Shown: positions 42,692 through 50,826 of the stretch, piece by piece
Layout of the letters: every line of letters begins with the position of its first letter
Numbering within the stretch: the first letter of the stretch is position 1
Assembly (NCBI GenBank): GCA_965277275.1
Contig: CBDICG010000001.1
Coordinates: forward strand, 992,001-1,056,000
From: HLUCCA09 sp965277275
GTDB lineage: Bacteria > Pseudomonadota > Alphaproteobacteria > Rhodobacterales > Rhodobacteraceae
Direction: 5' to 3'
DNA: 64,000 nucleotides
Made by a program: the position numbers and the translations under genes
The notes under the pieces: model-generated
Database searches by the model: none
What the model saw: only the letters and a program-made list of their open reading frames with translations
Told to the model about the DNA's origin: nothing

Positions 42692-44797
42692 TCATAGCGG
42701 CGCCAGCTCTGTGATTTCGCGTCGGAACGGGAGCGCGTCGCCGGTGTCCACACCATCCAGCGCGCGGGCGTAGCGGTGCCCGGCATAGGTCGCCCATGCG
42801 ATGGGGCCGGGCGCCTCGGCGTCGCCGATGCAGCGCACCGACAGAAGGCCCGCATCGGCCCACTCCGCCTCGCGCGCCTTGAGCGATAGGTAGACGGCGT
42901 CCTCCGGCGCGCGCGACGCGACCATGACGACGGCATCCGCCTCAACCGCGCGCTCCTGCCCGGTGAAGGTGCAATTCGTCGTGACGCTGCCCGCGCCGAT
43001 GGCGGTCACGCCGCGGTTGAGCTGGATCTCCACCCCCATCCCGGCGAGGCGGCGGTGGATCTCGGCCTGCTCCAGCGTGTTGACCGTCCACTCCGAAACG
43101 TAGGCCGCGGGCGTGACAAGCGTCACGGTACAGCCCTTCTGGATCAGCAGCTCCGCGAGCACACCACCCATGTAGTAGTGATCGTCATCGTAGAGCACCA
43201 CGTGCCCCGAAGGCGCTTTCCCCGCCATCAGGTCGTCGGGCGTGAAGAGCGGCATCGCGGGGTCGATCTCGAACGGCACGACATGCTGGCGCGCGACGCC
43301 GTCGCGCCGCCACGTGGAGCCGGTGGCGAGGCAAACATGCTCGAAGCCGAACTCCAGGATCTGCTCCGCGTCGAGACCGCTCTCGAAATAGATCTCCACG
43401 TTCGGCTTCTGGGAGAGCTGGTATTCGCGGTAATCCGCGACCCGCCCCCAGGCCGAAAGCCCGGGGAGCAAGCGCTCGCGCGCCACACGCCCCCCCAGCG
43501 CGCGCCCGGCCTCGGCCAGCGCCACGTCATAGCCCCGCTCGGCACAGGCGCGCGCGGCCTCCAGCCCGGCGGGGCCGGCGCCGACCACCAGAACGGATTG
43601 CGAAGCGCCCTTGGGGTTCATCCGCTCGGGGTGCCAGCCCTTGCGCCATTCCTCCATGAAGGTCGGGTTCTGGGTGCAGCGGCTGATCGACATCGTCATG
43701 TCGCCGGTAATGCAGATGTTGCAGCCGATGCACTCGCGGATGTCGTCGATCCGCCCTTCCTCGACCTTTCTGGGCAGAAACGGATCGGCGATCGAGGGCC
43801 GCGCGCAGCCGATGAAATCGAGCGTGCCGGAGGTGATCATCCGCGCCATCACGTCGGGCGAGGTGAAGCGCCCGACCCCGACAACGGGCTTCGAGGTCAG
43901 CGCCTTGATCCCGGCCACGAGATCCGCCTGCGCGGCTTCCTCCTTGAAGCGGGAGGGGCCGGAGCAATCCTCCCACGTGCCGTGGGCGAGGTCCCACAGG
44001 TCCGGCAGGTCGGCGTGCATCTCGATGAAGTCGCGCACCTCGGAATTGGCAAAGCCGAGATCGCCGATCATCTCGTCGAGCGAGAGGCGCAGCGTGAGCC
44101 CCATCGTGTCACCGACCGCGTCGCGCACATCCGCCACCACCTCGCGCACGAAGCGGCTGCGGTTCTCGAGGCTCCCGCCGTATGCATCGGAGCGCATGTT
44201 GGTGGCGGTGGACAGGAAGTGCTGGAAGATGCCGAAGCCGTGCGCGCCGTAAAGGCAGATCAGGTCGAACCCGGCCGCCTTGCAGCGCCTTGCGGCGTTC
44301 ACGAACCAGCGTCGCAGGTCGCGGATGTCGGCGCGGTCGAGCGCGCGGGCGTGGACGGGGTCGTTCGTGAAGGTCCGGATCGGGCCGGGCGAGACGGCGA
44401 GCGGCACCTCCTTGGTATAGAGGTTCGGCCCGTTGATCCCGGAATAGGCCAGCTGGATGCCCGCGAGCGCCCCGTGCGCCTTCATCTGGTCGGCCATGCG
44501 CGCGATCATCGGAACATCTGCGTCGTCCCAGAGGCGCAGCTCGATGAAGGGCGTGATTTCCGAGGTGTGGTGCATCTCGCACTGCTCGGTGAAGACGACG
44601 CCCCAGCCGCCCTCTGCCTTGATCCCGCGCATCGTCGCCGCGGCGGTGGGGTCTCGGTAGCCGCCACCGTTGCAGTGGGGCACCTGATAGAAGCGGTTCT
44701 TCGCCGTGACGGGGCCGATCGCCATCGGCTCGAACAGAACGTCGTAGCGGCTGCTCCTGCCGGGCTTCGTTCCGCCCTCGTCCACGCTGTCCTTCAT
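42692..44797 (-). CDS. Trimethylamine-dehydrogenase-like FMN/[4Fe-4S]/FAD oxidoreductase
   Basis: 701 residues from ATG 44797. The N-terminal half is an old-yellow-enzyme barrel with YGAHGFGIFQHFLS and AYGGSLENRSRF. A [4Fe-4S] cluster site follows, with Cys356, Cys359, Cys362 and Cys374 in CIGCNICITGDMTMSISRC. The C-terminal half has a dinucleotide-binding VLVVGAGPAGLEAA from about residue 402. Relatives demethylate trimethylamine, dimethylamine, histamine or N-methylproline, or reduce dienoyl-CoA. Position before a polyamine-type importer and beside ArgE suggests an oxidative N-dealkylation or deamination of the imported amine, but the exact substrate is uncertain. Confidence 0.85.
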   Translation of the reverse strand: MKDSVDEGGTKPGRSSRYDVLFEPMAIGPVTAKNRFYQVPHCNGGGYRDPTAAATMRGIKAEGGWGVVFTEQCEMHHTSEITPFIELRLWDDADVPMIARMADQMKAHGALAGIQLAYSGINGPNLYTKEVPLAVSPGPIRTFTNDPVHARALDRADIRDLRRWFVNAARRCKAAGFDLICLYGAHGFGIFQHFLSTATNMRSDAYGGSLENRSRFVREVVADVRDAVGDTMGLTLRLSLDEMIGDLGFANSEVRDFIEMHADLPDLWDLAHGTWEDCSGPSRFKEEAAQADLVAGIKALTSKPVVGVGRFTSPDVMARMITSGTLDFIGCARPSIADPFLPRKVEEGRIDDIRECIGCNICITGDMTMSISRCTQNPTFMEEWRKGWHPERMNPKGASQSVLVVGAGPAGLEAARACAERGYDVALAEAGRALGGRVARERLLPGLSAWGRVADYREYQLSQKPNVEIYFESGLDAEQILEFGFEHVCLATGSTWRRDGVARQHVVPFEIDPAMPLFTPDDLMAGKAPSGHVVLYDDDHYYMGGVLAELLIQKGCTVTLVTPAAYVSEWTVNTLEQAEIHRRLAGMGVEIQLNRGVTAIGAGSVTTNCTFTGQERAVEADAVVMVASRAPEDAVYLSLKAREAEWADAGLLSVRCIGDAEAPGPIAWATYAGHRYARALDGVDTGDALPFRREITELAPL

Positions 44798-44979
44798 CTG
44801 GCGCTCGCCCCCTCGGATCGCACTCCACCATGCGCCGCACGTCACGTCACCAAGTTTTGCCGCCGCCGCAAAGTACCCTGTGAGTAACGGTTGCTTAGGC
44901 CCGGTCTAATCGCCCTTTTTCCGGTCACCCCCCCATGTTGGGTGTTGACGGCTTGGGCAAAGGCGAGATCTCTACGCCC

Positions 44980-46134
44980 ATGGATACCGTTGCCCTGCTC
45001 GACCGCCTCATCGCTTTTCCCACTGTCAGCCACCTGTCGAACCGGGCGCTGATCGACTTTTGCGCCGACCTCTTGCGCGGCGTCGGCGCACAGGTGCAGA
45101 TCATCGAGGACGACACCGGCGAGAAGGCCAACCTCTATGCCACGATCGGCCCGCGCGACCGGCCCGGTGTTCTGCTCTCGGGCCACACCGACGTGGTGCC
45201 GACCGAGGGCCAGGACTGGTCGCGCCCGCCCTTCGAGATGACCGAGAGCGACGGGCGGCTCTACGGGCGCGGCACGACCGACATGAAGGGCTTTGTCGCC
45301 GCCGCCATCACCGCCGCGATGCGGGCGTCCGAGATGCCGCTGACGACGCCGCTGCACCTGTCGCTCTCGCATGACGAGGAGCAGGGCTGCATCGGAGTGC
45401 GCTCGCTGATCGCGATGCTGGCGAAGTCCGACCTCCAGCCCCGGCTTTGCCTCGTGGGGGAGCCCACGAGCATGGCGCTGGCCACCGGCCACAAGGGCAA
45501 GACGTTCCTCAAGGCGACCTGCACCGGGCGCGAGGCGCATTCCTCGCTGGCGCCCACCGCGCTCAACGCCGTGCACCTGGCGTGCGATACGGTGGGGCTG
45601 ATCCGCACGATGCAGGACGAGGTGATCGCGGGCGGTGTCACGGACGACGCCTACGATGTGCCCTACACGACGCTGCATGTCGGCCAGATGTCGGGGGGCG
45701 TCGCGCTGAACATCGTGCCGAACCACGCCGAGATCATCTTCGAGATCCGCAACCTCAAGGGCGACGACCCCGCGGCGATGCTCGACACGCTGCGCGCCCG
45801 TGCCGACGCGCTGCTGGCGCCCCTGCGCGCCGATTTCCCCGAGGCCGCGATCGAGATCGTCCAGACCGGCGGCTACCCCGCGCTCGACACCCCCGAGGAC
45901 GCCGAGGTGGTGAGCTTCGCCAAGGCGCTGACAGGGGCGAACAACACGCTGAAAGTGGCCTACGGCACCGAAGCGGGCCTCTTTTCCGACCGGATCGGCC
46001 TGCCGACCGTGGTCTGCGGGCCGGGCTCCATCGCTCAGGCGCACAAGCCCGACGAATTCATCACCCGCGATCAGCTTGCCCAGTGCGATGCGATGCTCGA
46101 CACCCTGCTGGAGCGCTTGCGCACGGGCCTCTGA
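44980..46134 (+). CDS. argE: ArgE-like M20 deacylase (acetylornithine deacetylase family)
   Basis: 384 residues from ATG 44980; an in-frame ATG at 44935 has no RBS and adds nonconserved residues. M20 metallopeptidase signatures are LLSGHTDVVPTEG, GRGTTDMKGFVAAA, SHDEEQGCIGVRSL with the catalytic Glu, and VGEPTSM. GREAHSSLAPTALNAVHLA is the lid-domain His motif of ArgE. The family removes acetyl groups from ornithine or related amino acids. Here, divergent from the flavoprotein and linked to a polyamine importer, it may act on an N-acylated substrate and not in arginine biosynthesis. It is followed by a 12-bp tandem repeat. Confidence 0.8.
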   Translation: MDTVALLDRLIAFPTVSHLSNRALIDFCADLLRGVGAQVQIIEDDTGEKANLYATIGPRDRPGVLLSGHTDVVPTEGQDWSRPPFEMTESDGRLYGRGTTDMKGFVAAAITAAMRASEMPLTTPLHLSLSHDEEQGCIGVRSLIAMLAKSDLQPRLCLVGEPTSMALATGHKGKTFLKATCTGREAHSSLAPTALNAVHLACDTVGLIRTMQDEVIAGGVTDDAYDVPYTTLHVGQMSGGVALNIVPNHAEIIFEIRNLKGDDPAAMLDTLRARADALLAPLRADFPEAAIEIVQTGGYPALDTPEDAEVVSFAKALTGANNTLKVAYGTEAGLFSDRIGLPTVVCGPGSIAQAHKPDEFITRDQLAQCDAMLDTLLERLRTGL

Positions 46135-46150
46135 CAGGCGTGCCCGGGTT

Positions 46151-46246
46151 GGCCCGCCTGGTGGCCCACCTGGTGGCCCGCCCGGTGGCCCGCCCTGTGG
46201 CCCGCCCTGTGGCCCACCCAGAGGCCCACCCGGTGGCCTGCTTGGG
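46151..46246. repeat. 12-bp tandem repeat, about eight units, between convergent genes
   Basis: Units follow GGCCCRCCYGGT: seven clear copies at 46151-46234 and a decayed one to 46246. The array fills almost all the space between argE (ends 46134) and the convergent LysR gene (ends 46261). It would encode a Gly-Pro-Pro run in one frame, but no RBS supports translation. Confidence 0.85.
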
Positions 46247-46260
46247 ACCCGGCGGGCCAG

Positions 46261-47190
46261 CTAGGGTACGGGGACCCCCGGCAACCCGCCTCGATCCAGC
46301 TCCGACTTCACGTGATCGCAGAACGCCTGCACGATCTGCGTGCGGTGCTCGGTCTGTTTCAGCGCCACACCGAGGATCATCGGGCGCACCTCGTCGCTCA
46401 GTGGCAGGACGGACAGCGCCGCCCCGTCGGGGGATAGGTCCATCGGCATCCGCATGTTCACAAGACCGAAGCCAAATCCGTTGGCCACGAGGCTCCGCGC
46501 CACCGACATCTGGGCGGTCCGTTCGGAAATCGCGGGCCGTATGCCGGCGTTCTGGAAGATCGACAGGAAGTACTCGCGCGAGAGCGGGATATCGAGCAGC
46601 ACCATCGGTTCGCCCACAAGATCGGCAAGCGCTAGCGTGTCGTTTGCCGCGAGCGGGTGATCCGCGCCGAGCATTACGTAAGGGGGCAGCGGCACGAGCG
46701 CTTCGAAAGCGATACCCTTGGGGATTTCAAGGTCATAGGTGATCGCGACGTCGATCTCGGCACGGCTGAGCATCTGCAGAAGATCGGCCTGCGTGCCTTC
46801 CCGCTGGGAGACGCTGGCCTCGGGGTAGGCGCTCTGGAACGACCGGCGCAGGGAAGCGCTGAGGATCGGCGCGATCGTGCTGAGCACCCCCACGGACAAC
46901 GGGCCGCGTGGCCGCTCGATGATGTCGCTGGCCAGATCGTTGAGCGCCAGCGCGTCGTCGAGGATCTTCCGGGCCGCGTTGAACATGCGCCGCCCGCCCG
47001 GGGTCAGGTGCAGGCCCTGCGCGTGGTGGCGCACGAAGAGCTGGAGGCCGAATTCCTGCTCGAGCTGGCTGATCGCGGCGGAAATCGATGGTGAAGACAC
47101 GTTCACCCGCTGCGCCGCAAGCGCAATGGTACCCGCCTCGCCGACGGCGACGAAGTACTCAAGCTGCCTGAGGGTGTAGCGCAGGGTCAT
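46261..47190 (-). CDS. LysR family transcriptional regulator
   Basis: 309 residues. The HTH is LRQLEYFVAVGEAGTIALAAQRVNVSSPSISAAISQLEQEFG (residues 7-48), and the effector domain begins GPLSVGVLSTIAPILSASL. It resembles the CynR/OxyR-like broad group with no specific match. It is convergent with argE and lies in front of, but not divergent from, the neighbouring aldehyde dehydrogenase. It is a candidate regulator of the polyamine-type genes on both sides. Confidence 0.88.
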   Translation of the reverse strand: MTLRYTLRQLEYFVAVGEAGTIALAAQRVNVSSPSISAAISQLEQEFGLQLFVRHHAQGLHLTPGGRRMFNAARKILDDALALNDLASDIIERPRGPLSVGVLSTIAPILSASLRRSFQSAYPEASVSQREGTQADLLQMLSRAEIDVAITYDLEIPKGIAFEALVPLPPYVMLGADHPLAANDTLALADLVGEPMVLLDIPLSREYFLSIFQNAGIRPAISERTAQMSVARSLVANGFGFGLVNMRMPMDLSPDGAALSVLPLSDEVRPMILGVALKQTEHRTQIVQAFCDHVKSELDRGGLPGVPVP

Positions 47191-47655
47191 GGCGCGATCT
47201 TGCCCAGCGCCCGACCGGATTCAAGCACCGCGTCGAGGAAGGCACGTGCGCCGCGCCCGCCTCGACGGCCCCGAAGTGCACCCTGCCCCGGCGACCGAAG
47301 GCCGGCGAGATGCAGCCTTGCCCGTAGCGCGGCGCGGCGGCGCTCCTCCCATCTCTGTCGGGCGCAGACCGGCTGGGTGCGCCGCCGTCCGCGCCCTGTC
47401 GCCATGCCCGCCGAGCGGATTGCAGGCCCCCCAACGCCCTGTCCCCGGCCGCGATGGAAACCCTGCCCGCACACTGGCCTGTGGGGGGATGGGAACCCTG
47501 CCCGCAAACTGGCCTGCGGGGGGGAATGGGAACCCTGCCCGCATACTGGCCTGCGGGGGGATGGCTTGCCCGCGTTCCATGTGCCGATGGTCGGTGTCCT
47601 GTTGCGCCTTGCCGAAGCCGGACACGGGTAGCTCTCGACCCAAGGGGATTGCGCG
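47191..47655. other. Spacer between LysR and aldehyde dehydrogenase, repeat-bearing, no gene found
   Basis: 465 nt. The first part would hold the LysR promoter. A 35-36-bp tandem repeat occupies 47453-47559. Short frames across it reflect the repeat. Confidence 0.55.
47453..47559. repeat. 35-36-bp tandem repeat, three copies
   Basis: Copies start at 47453, 47488 and 47524 and share GG-R-AACCCTGCCCGCA-N-ACTGGCCTG-Y-GGGGGG, with a partial fourth from 47560. Only a few bases differ between copies, so the array is recent or kept homogeneous. There are no spacers as in CRISPR. Confidence 0.85.
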
Positions 47656-49152
47656 TTACGCCTTGTACTTGATCCAGGTCGTCTTCAGCGCGGTGTACTT
47701 GTCGAGCGCATGCAGCGAGAGATCCCGCCCGTAACCCGATTGCTTGAAGCCGCCAAAGGGCGTCATAGCGCTCAGCGCGTCGACCGTATTCACCGAGACC
47801 GTGCCCGCCCGCAGCTTCAACGACACGCGGAGCGCGCGCGAGAGGTCATCCGTCCAGACCGACGCGGCGAGGCCGTAGGGGGTGTCGTTGGCAATCGCGA
47901 GCGCCTCCTCCTCGGTGTCGAACGCCGTCACGGCGAGGACGGGGCCAAAGATCTCTTCCCGCGCGATCAGGTGGTCGGGGTGCACATCGTCAAAGATCGT
48001 GGGCTGCACGAAACAGCCCTTGCCACCCACCGAGACGCGCGCGCCGCCCGTGGCCAGCCGGGCCGTTTCGCGGCCCGCTGCGATGTAGCGCATGACGGTC
48101 TCTGTCTGGGTCTCGTCGACCATGGCGCCCATCTTCGAAGCCGGATCGAGGGGGTCGCCGGGCTGGGTGGCCTCGGCGCGGGCGATGAGCTTTTCGACGA
48201 GCGCGTCCTTGATGCCGCGTTCCACCAGCAGCCGGGAATTGGCCGAGCACACTTCGCCCTGATTGAAGAAGATGCCGAAGGCGGCCATGTCCGCCGCCGC
48301 GTCTAGATCGGCGCAGTCGGCGAAGACGAGGTTCGGGCTCTTGCCGCCGGTTTCGAGCCAGACGGGCTTCATGTTCGACTCGCCCGCATAGCGCTGGAAG
48401 AGCTTGCCGACGGGCGTGGAGCCGGTGAAGGCGAGGCAATCGACATCCATGTGCCGCCCCAGCGCCTGCCCCGCCGTTCCGCCGTAGCCCGGCACCACGT
48501 TCAGCACGCCTTCGGGCAGCCCCGCCTCCATCGCCAGCTCCGCGAGGCGCAGGGCCGAGAGCGGCGATTGCTCGGCGGGTTTGAGAACGACAGAGTTGCC
48601 CGCGGCAAGGGCCGCAGCGGCCTTCCACGTGGCCATGTCGAGCGGGAAGTTCCACGGCACGACTGCGCCGACGACCCCGAGGGGCTCGCGGCGCACGAGC
48701 GCAAGGTCACCCGGCCCGGTGGGGGCGATCTCGTCGTAGATCTTGTCGATCGCCTCGGCATACCACTGAAAGAACGCCGCCGAGCCCGGCACGTCGACGG
48801 CTGCGGCGTCGGTGACGAGCTTGCCCATGTCGAGGCTGTCGAGAAGCGCGAGCTCGGTCAGGTTCTGGCGAATGAGATCGGCGAGCTTGAGAAGAACCGC
48901 CTTGCGCCCCGCAGGTGCCATCAGCGCCCAATGCCCCTTGTCGAAGGCGGCGCGGGCGGCGGCAACGGCGCGGTCGATATCTTCGGCATCGCCCTCGGCG
49001 ACGTCGGCCAGCACGGCCCCGGTGGCCGGGTTCACGGAGGCAAAGGTCTTGCCGGAGGCGGCGGGGACGAAGGCACCGTTGATGAAGGCCTGATGGCGGA
49101 TGTCGAGGGCGGCGGCGGCGGCGGTCCAGTCCTGGTGGCGCATGTCGGTCAT
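47656..49152 (-). CDS. Aldehyde dehydrogenase, PuuC/amino-aldehyde-like
   Basis: 498 residues from ATG 49152 behind CAGGAGACC. The catalytic Glu267 is in LETGGKSPNLVFAD and the nucleophile Cys302 in NQGEVCSANSRLL. PWNFPLDMATWKAAAALAAGN binds the cofactor. N-terminal HQAFINGAFVPAASGKTF and C-terminal LHALDKYTALKTTWI are typical of gamma-(glutamylamino)- or aminobutyraldehyde dehydrogenases. In a polyamine setting it would oxidise aminoaldehydes formed after amine oxidation. It follows DUF1028 by 19 nt. Confidence 0.87.
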   Translation of the reverse strand: MTDMRHQDWTAAAAALDIRHQAFINGAFVPAASGKTFASVNPATGAVLADVAEGDAEDIDRAVAAARAAFDKGHWALMAPAGRKAVLLKLADLIRQNLTELALLDSLDMGKLVTDAAAVDVPGSAAFFQWYAEAIDKIYDEIAPTGPGDLALVRREPLGVVGAVVPWNFPLDMATWKAAAALAAGNSVVLKPAEQSPLSALRLAELAMEAGLPEGVLNVVPGYGGTAGQALGRHMDVDCLAFTGSTPVGKLFQRYAGESNMKPVWLETGGKSPNLVFADCADLDAAADMAAFGIFFNQGEVCSANSRLLVERGIKDALVEKLIARAEATQPGDPLDPASKMGAMVDETQTETVMRYIAAGRETARLATGGARVSVGGKGCFVQPTIFDDVHPDHLIAREEIFGPVLAVTAFDTEEEALAIANDTPYGLAASVWTDDLSRALRVSLKLRAGTVSVNTVDALSAMTPFGGFKQSGYGRDLSLHALDKYTALKTTWIKYKA

Positions 49153-49171
49153 CGTGGTCTCCTGTCTTGGC

Positions 49172-49846
49172 TCAATCGTCGCCCGGCACGCCGTAGGAGG
49201 GCGCGGCCCGTGGATCGAGGGCGCGCTGCACATAGGCGTCCATCTGGGGCTTGTAGACCCGCCATGCCTCGGCCACCGACGCGATGGGGCAGCCCTCTGT
49301 CCAGTCGCAGCGCAGATCCGCGACGGGCCAAGGCACCGTGCCGCACAGTTGCAGGCCGGCGGAATGGACGGGGCCGGCTTCTCCGCCCGCCGAAAGCCCG
49401 GCCTGGAGCGCGGTGACGAGGCGGTCGCCGAGGTGGCCCGTGGCCCGTTCGAACGCGTCCACCATGGCCTGCGGCACGGTCGCGTTGGCCAGCAGATTGC
49501 CTGCGGAGAGCGCATCCTGGCCCGACGCCTCCGCCCAGATGCCGAGGACCTCGCGACCGGAGTGGATCGCGGTGCCGCCGTCGGCGTCGACCGCCAGCAC
49601 CTGCCGGTAGTCGAGATGCCGGCCGGAGGCGCGGACGGCGGCAATCGCGCCCGTCGCCGAGGCACCGCGCGCCAATGCGTCGAGCGCGAGGGGGCCGAGG
49701 GACGGGTCGGTCACGTTCTGGCTCGCCACGGCGCCGACCCCTGCGCGCGTGTGGGCGCAGCGGGCCGCCACGGCGGGCGAGGACGACGAGATGGCCACCC
49801 CGAACATCCCCGTCCCGGCGCAGCGCGCGACGATCGAGAAGGTCAT
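49172..49846 (-). CDS. DUF1028 domain protein (Ntn-hydrolase-like)
   Basis: 224 residues. The family start MTFSIVARCAGTGMFGVAISSSSPAVAARCAH is distinctive. DUF1028 proteins have an N-terminal-nucleophile-hydrolase-like fold and often accompany amidase, peptidase or RidA genes, but their function is unknown. It overlaps the RidA gene stop by 4 nt (ATGA at 49843-49846), so it is probably co-transcribed with RidA and the aldehyde dehydrogenase. Confidence 0.85.
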   Translation of the reverse strand: MTFSIVARCAGTGMFGVAISSSSPAVAARCAHTRAGVGAVASQNVTDPSLGPLALDALARGASATGAIAAVRASGRHLDYRQVLAVDADGGTAIHSGREVLGIWAEASGQDALSAGNLLANATVPQAMVDAFERATGHLGDRLVTALQAGLSAGGEAGPVHSAGLQLCGTVPWPVADLRCDWTEGCPIASVAEAWRVYKPQMDAYVQRALDPRAAPSYGVPGDD

Positions 49847-50259
49847 TCCGGGATCACCGCGGTGGCATCGATCTCCACCAGCCAGTCGGGGCGCGCAAGG
49901 GCCTGCACGACGAGGCCGGTCGAGACCGGGTGGATGCCCTTGAGGTACTCTCCCATCGTGCGGTAGACAGCTTCGCGGTGGCGCACGTCCGTGATGTAGA
50001 CCACGACCTTGACGAGATGCGCCATTTCCCCGCCCGCTTCCTCGATCAGCTGGCGGATGTTCTGCATGACCTTGTGGGTCTGCTCCGCCGGATCATGGCT
50101 GGCGATATTGGCGGCGGTATCGAGGTCTTGCGGGCATTGGCCCCTGAGCCAGACGATCCGCCCCCCGGAGGTGACGACGGCCTGGCAGAGATCGGTGTCG
50201 AGAGCCTGCTCGGGATAAGTATCGCGGGTGTTGAACTTGCGCAGTCTTGTGTGGGTCAC
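49843..50259 (-). CDS. RidA family (YjgF/YER057c/UK114) protein
   Basis: 138 residues from a GTG at 50259 (MTHTRLRKFNTRD...); the longer open frame upstream lacks family similarity. Core text AVVTSGGRIVWLRGQCPQDL, the catalytic-site MQNIRQLIEEAGGEMAHLVKVVVYITD and the C-terminal WLVEIDATAVIPE are typical. RidA proteins hydrolyse reactive imines and enamines made by amine-oxidising flavoenzymes, matching the TMA-dehydrogenase-like and aldehyde dehydrogenase genes of this region. It is first in the leftward RidA-DUF1028-ALDH run. Confidence 0.85.
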   Translation of the reverse strand: MTHTRLRKFNTRDTYPEQALDTDLCQAVVTSGGRIVWLRGQCPQDLDTAANIASHDPAEQTHKVMQNIRQLIEEAGGEMAHLVKVVVYITDVRHREAVYRTMGEYLKGIHPVSTGLVVQALARPDWLVEIDATAVIPE

Positions 50260-50393
50260 GGGGGAGGTTCCTGGCGCCTGCCGCGCGGTGCGGCGTCTTG
50301 CAATGCGCCGCAAGCTTAGAGGGCGGCCCGGTGCGATAAAGGGCGTTCTTTGTCACCCCTTGCTTTGGCGGAGCCTAACCCGTGCCGCGCGGG

Positions 50394-50503
50394 TGTGCGG
50401 CATTGCGGGGCTGCTGCGTCGCGGGAGTGCGGCGTTGCGGGTGCTGAGTTGCGGGGGCGGCATTGCGGGAGTGCGACGTTGCGGGGGCGGCGTTGCGGGG
50501 GCT
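50394..50503. repeat. Degenerate G-rich tandem repeat
   Basis: Variants of GCGG-N-RTTGCGGG occur about seven times at 15-18-bp spacing. Two longer adjacent units both begin TTGCGGGGGCGGC (about 50449 and 50479). A minisatellite-like array, less regular than those at 46.2 and 47.5 kb. Confidence 0.65.
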
Positions 50504-50535
50504 TTGCGACCGGCGCGCCCGGGGATGGCGGCAGC

Positions 50536-50553
50536 GTCGTTCCCGGGAACGAC
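50536..50553. promoter_or_regulatory. Perfect 18-bp palindrome upstream of the RidA operon
   Basis: GTCGTTCCCGGGAACGAC is fully self-complementary and is 277 nt upstream of the RidA GTG start. It could be an operator for a dimeric regulator or a short hairpin at the end of the Calx-beta transcript. Confidence 0.45.
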
Positions 50554-50580
50554 CCGGCAGCGCGTGTTGGAGAGGAAAGG

Positions 50581-50605
50581 CAGGTATTTGGGCCAAGATG
50601 AAGGG
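50581..50605 (+). repeat. Interspersed intergenic motif, copy 2
   Basis: CAGGTATTTGGGCCAAGATG followed by AAGGG repeats the motif seen at 17843, with GG in place of TT in the centre. Same orientation and a similar gene-free, G-rich surrounding. Confidence 0.6.
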
Positions 50606-50826
50606 GAGGCGGGCGCCGCCGGTTGGCTGGTGGCGTGTTGGCGGGGGATGGCGCTTGACCCCCCGGGCGGTTGGTGGATCGGAGGGGGGCCTTGCTCCGG
50701 CGGGCAGAAGGCCGGGGCCGCGGGTGGCGCATTGGGGCGTGGTTCGGCGCCCTGCCTCGCAGGCGGGGTCGGGCCCTGCGCGTTGCGGTGTAACGGCGGG
50801 CGGGAGGGCATTGGAGGCCGGCGAGC

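Larger units (their letters stand above)
50260..50826. other. Repeat-rich spacer upstream of RidA, no gene found
   Basis: 567 nt between the RidA start (leftward) and the Calx-beta protein stop (leftward). It contains a G-rich degenerate repeat (50394-50503), an 18-bp perfect palindrome (50536-50553) and the second copy of the interspersed motif (50581-50605). Apparent frames are repeat artefacts. Confidence 0.6.

Noticed and set aside
43055..44887. 610-codon plus-strand open frame opposite the flavoprotein
   Set aside because: Antisense to a protein with clear FMN, [4Fe-4S] and FAD signatures; no similarity of its own.
46076..46264. Collagen-like Gly-Pro-Pro ORF over the 12-bp repeat
   Set aside because: The frame arises from the DNA repeat itself, has no RBS and overlaps the end of argE.
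47453..47559. Possible CRISPR array
   Set aside because: Copies are directly adjacent with no unique spacers, there are only three, and no cas genes occur in the window.
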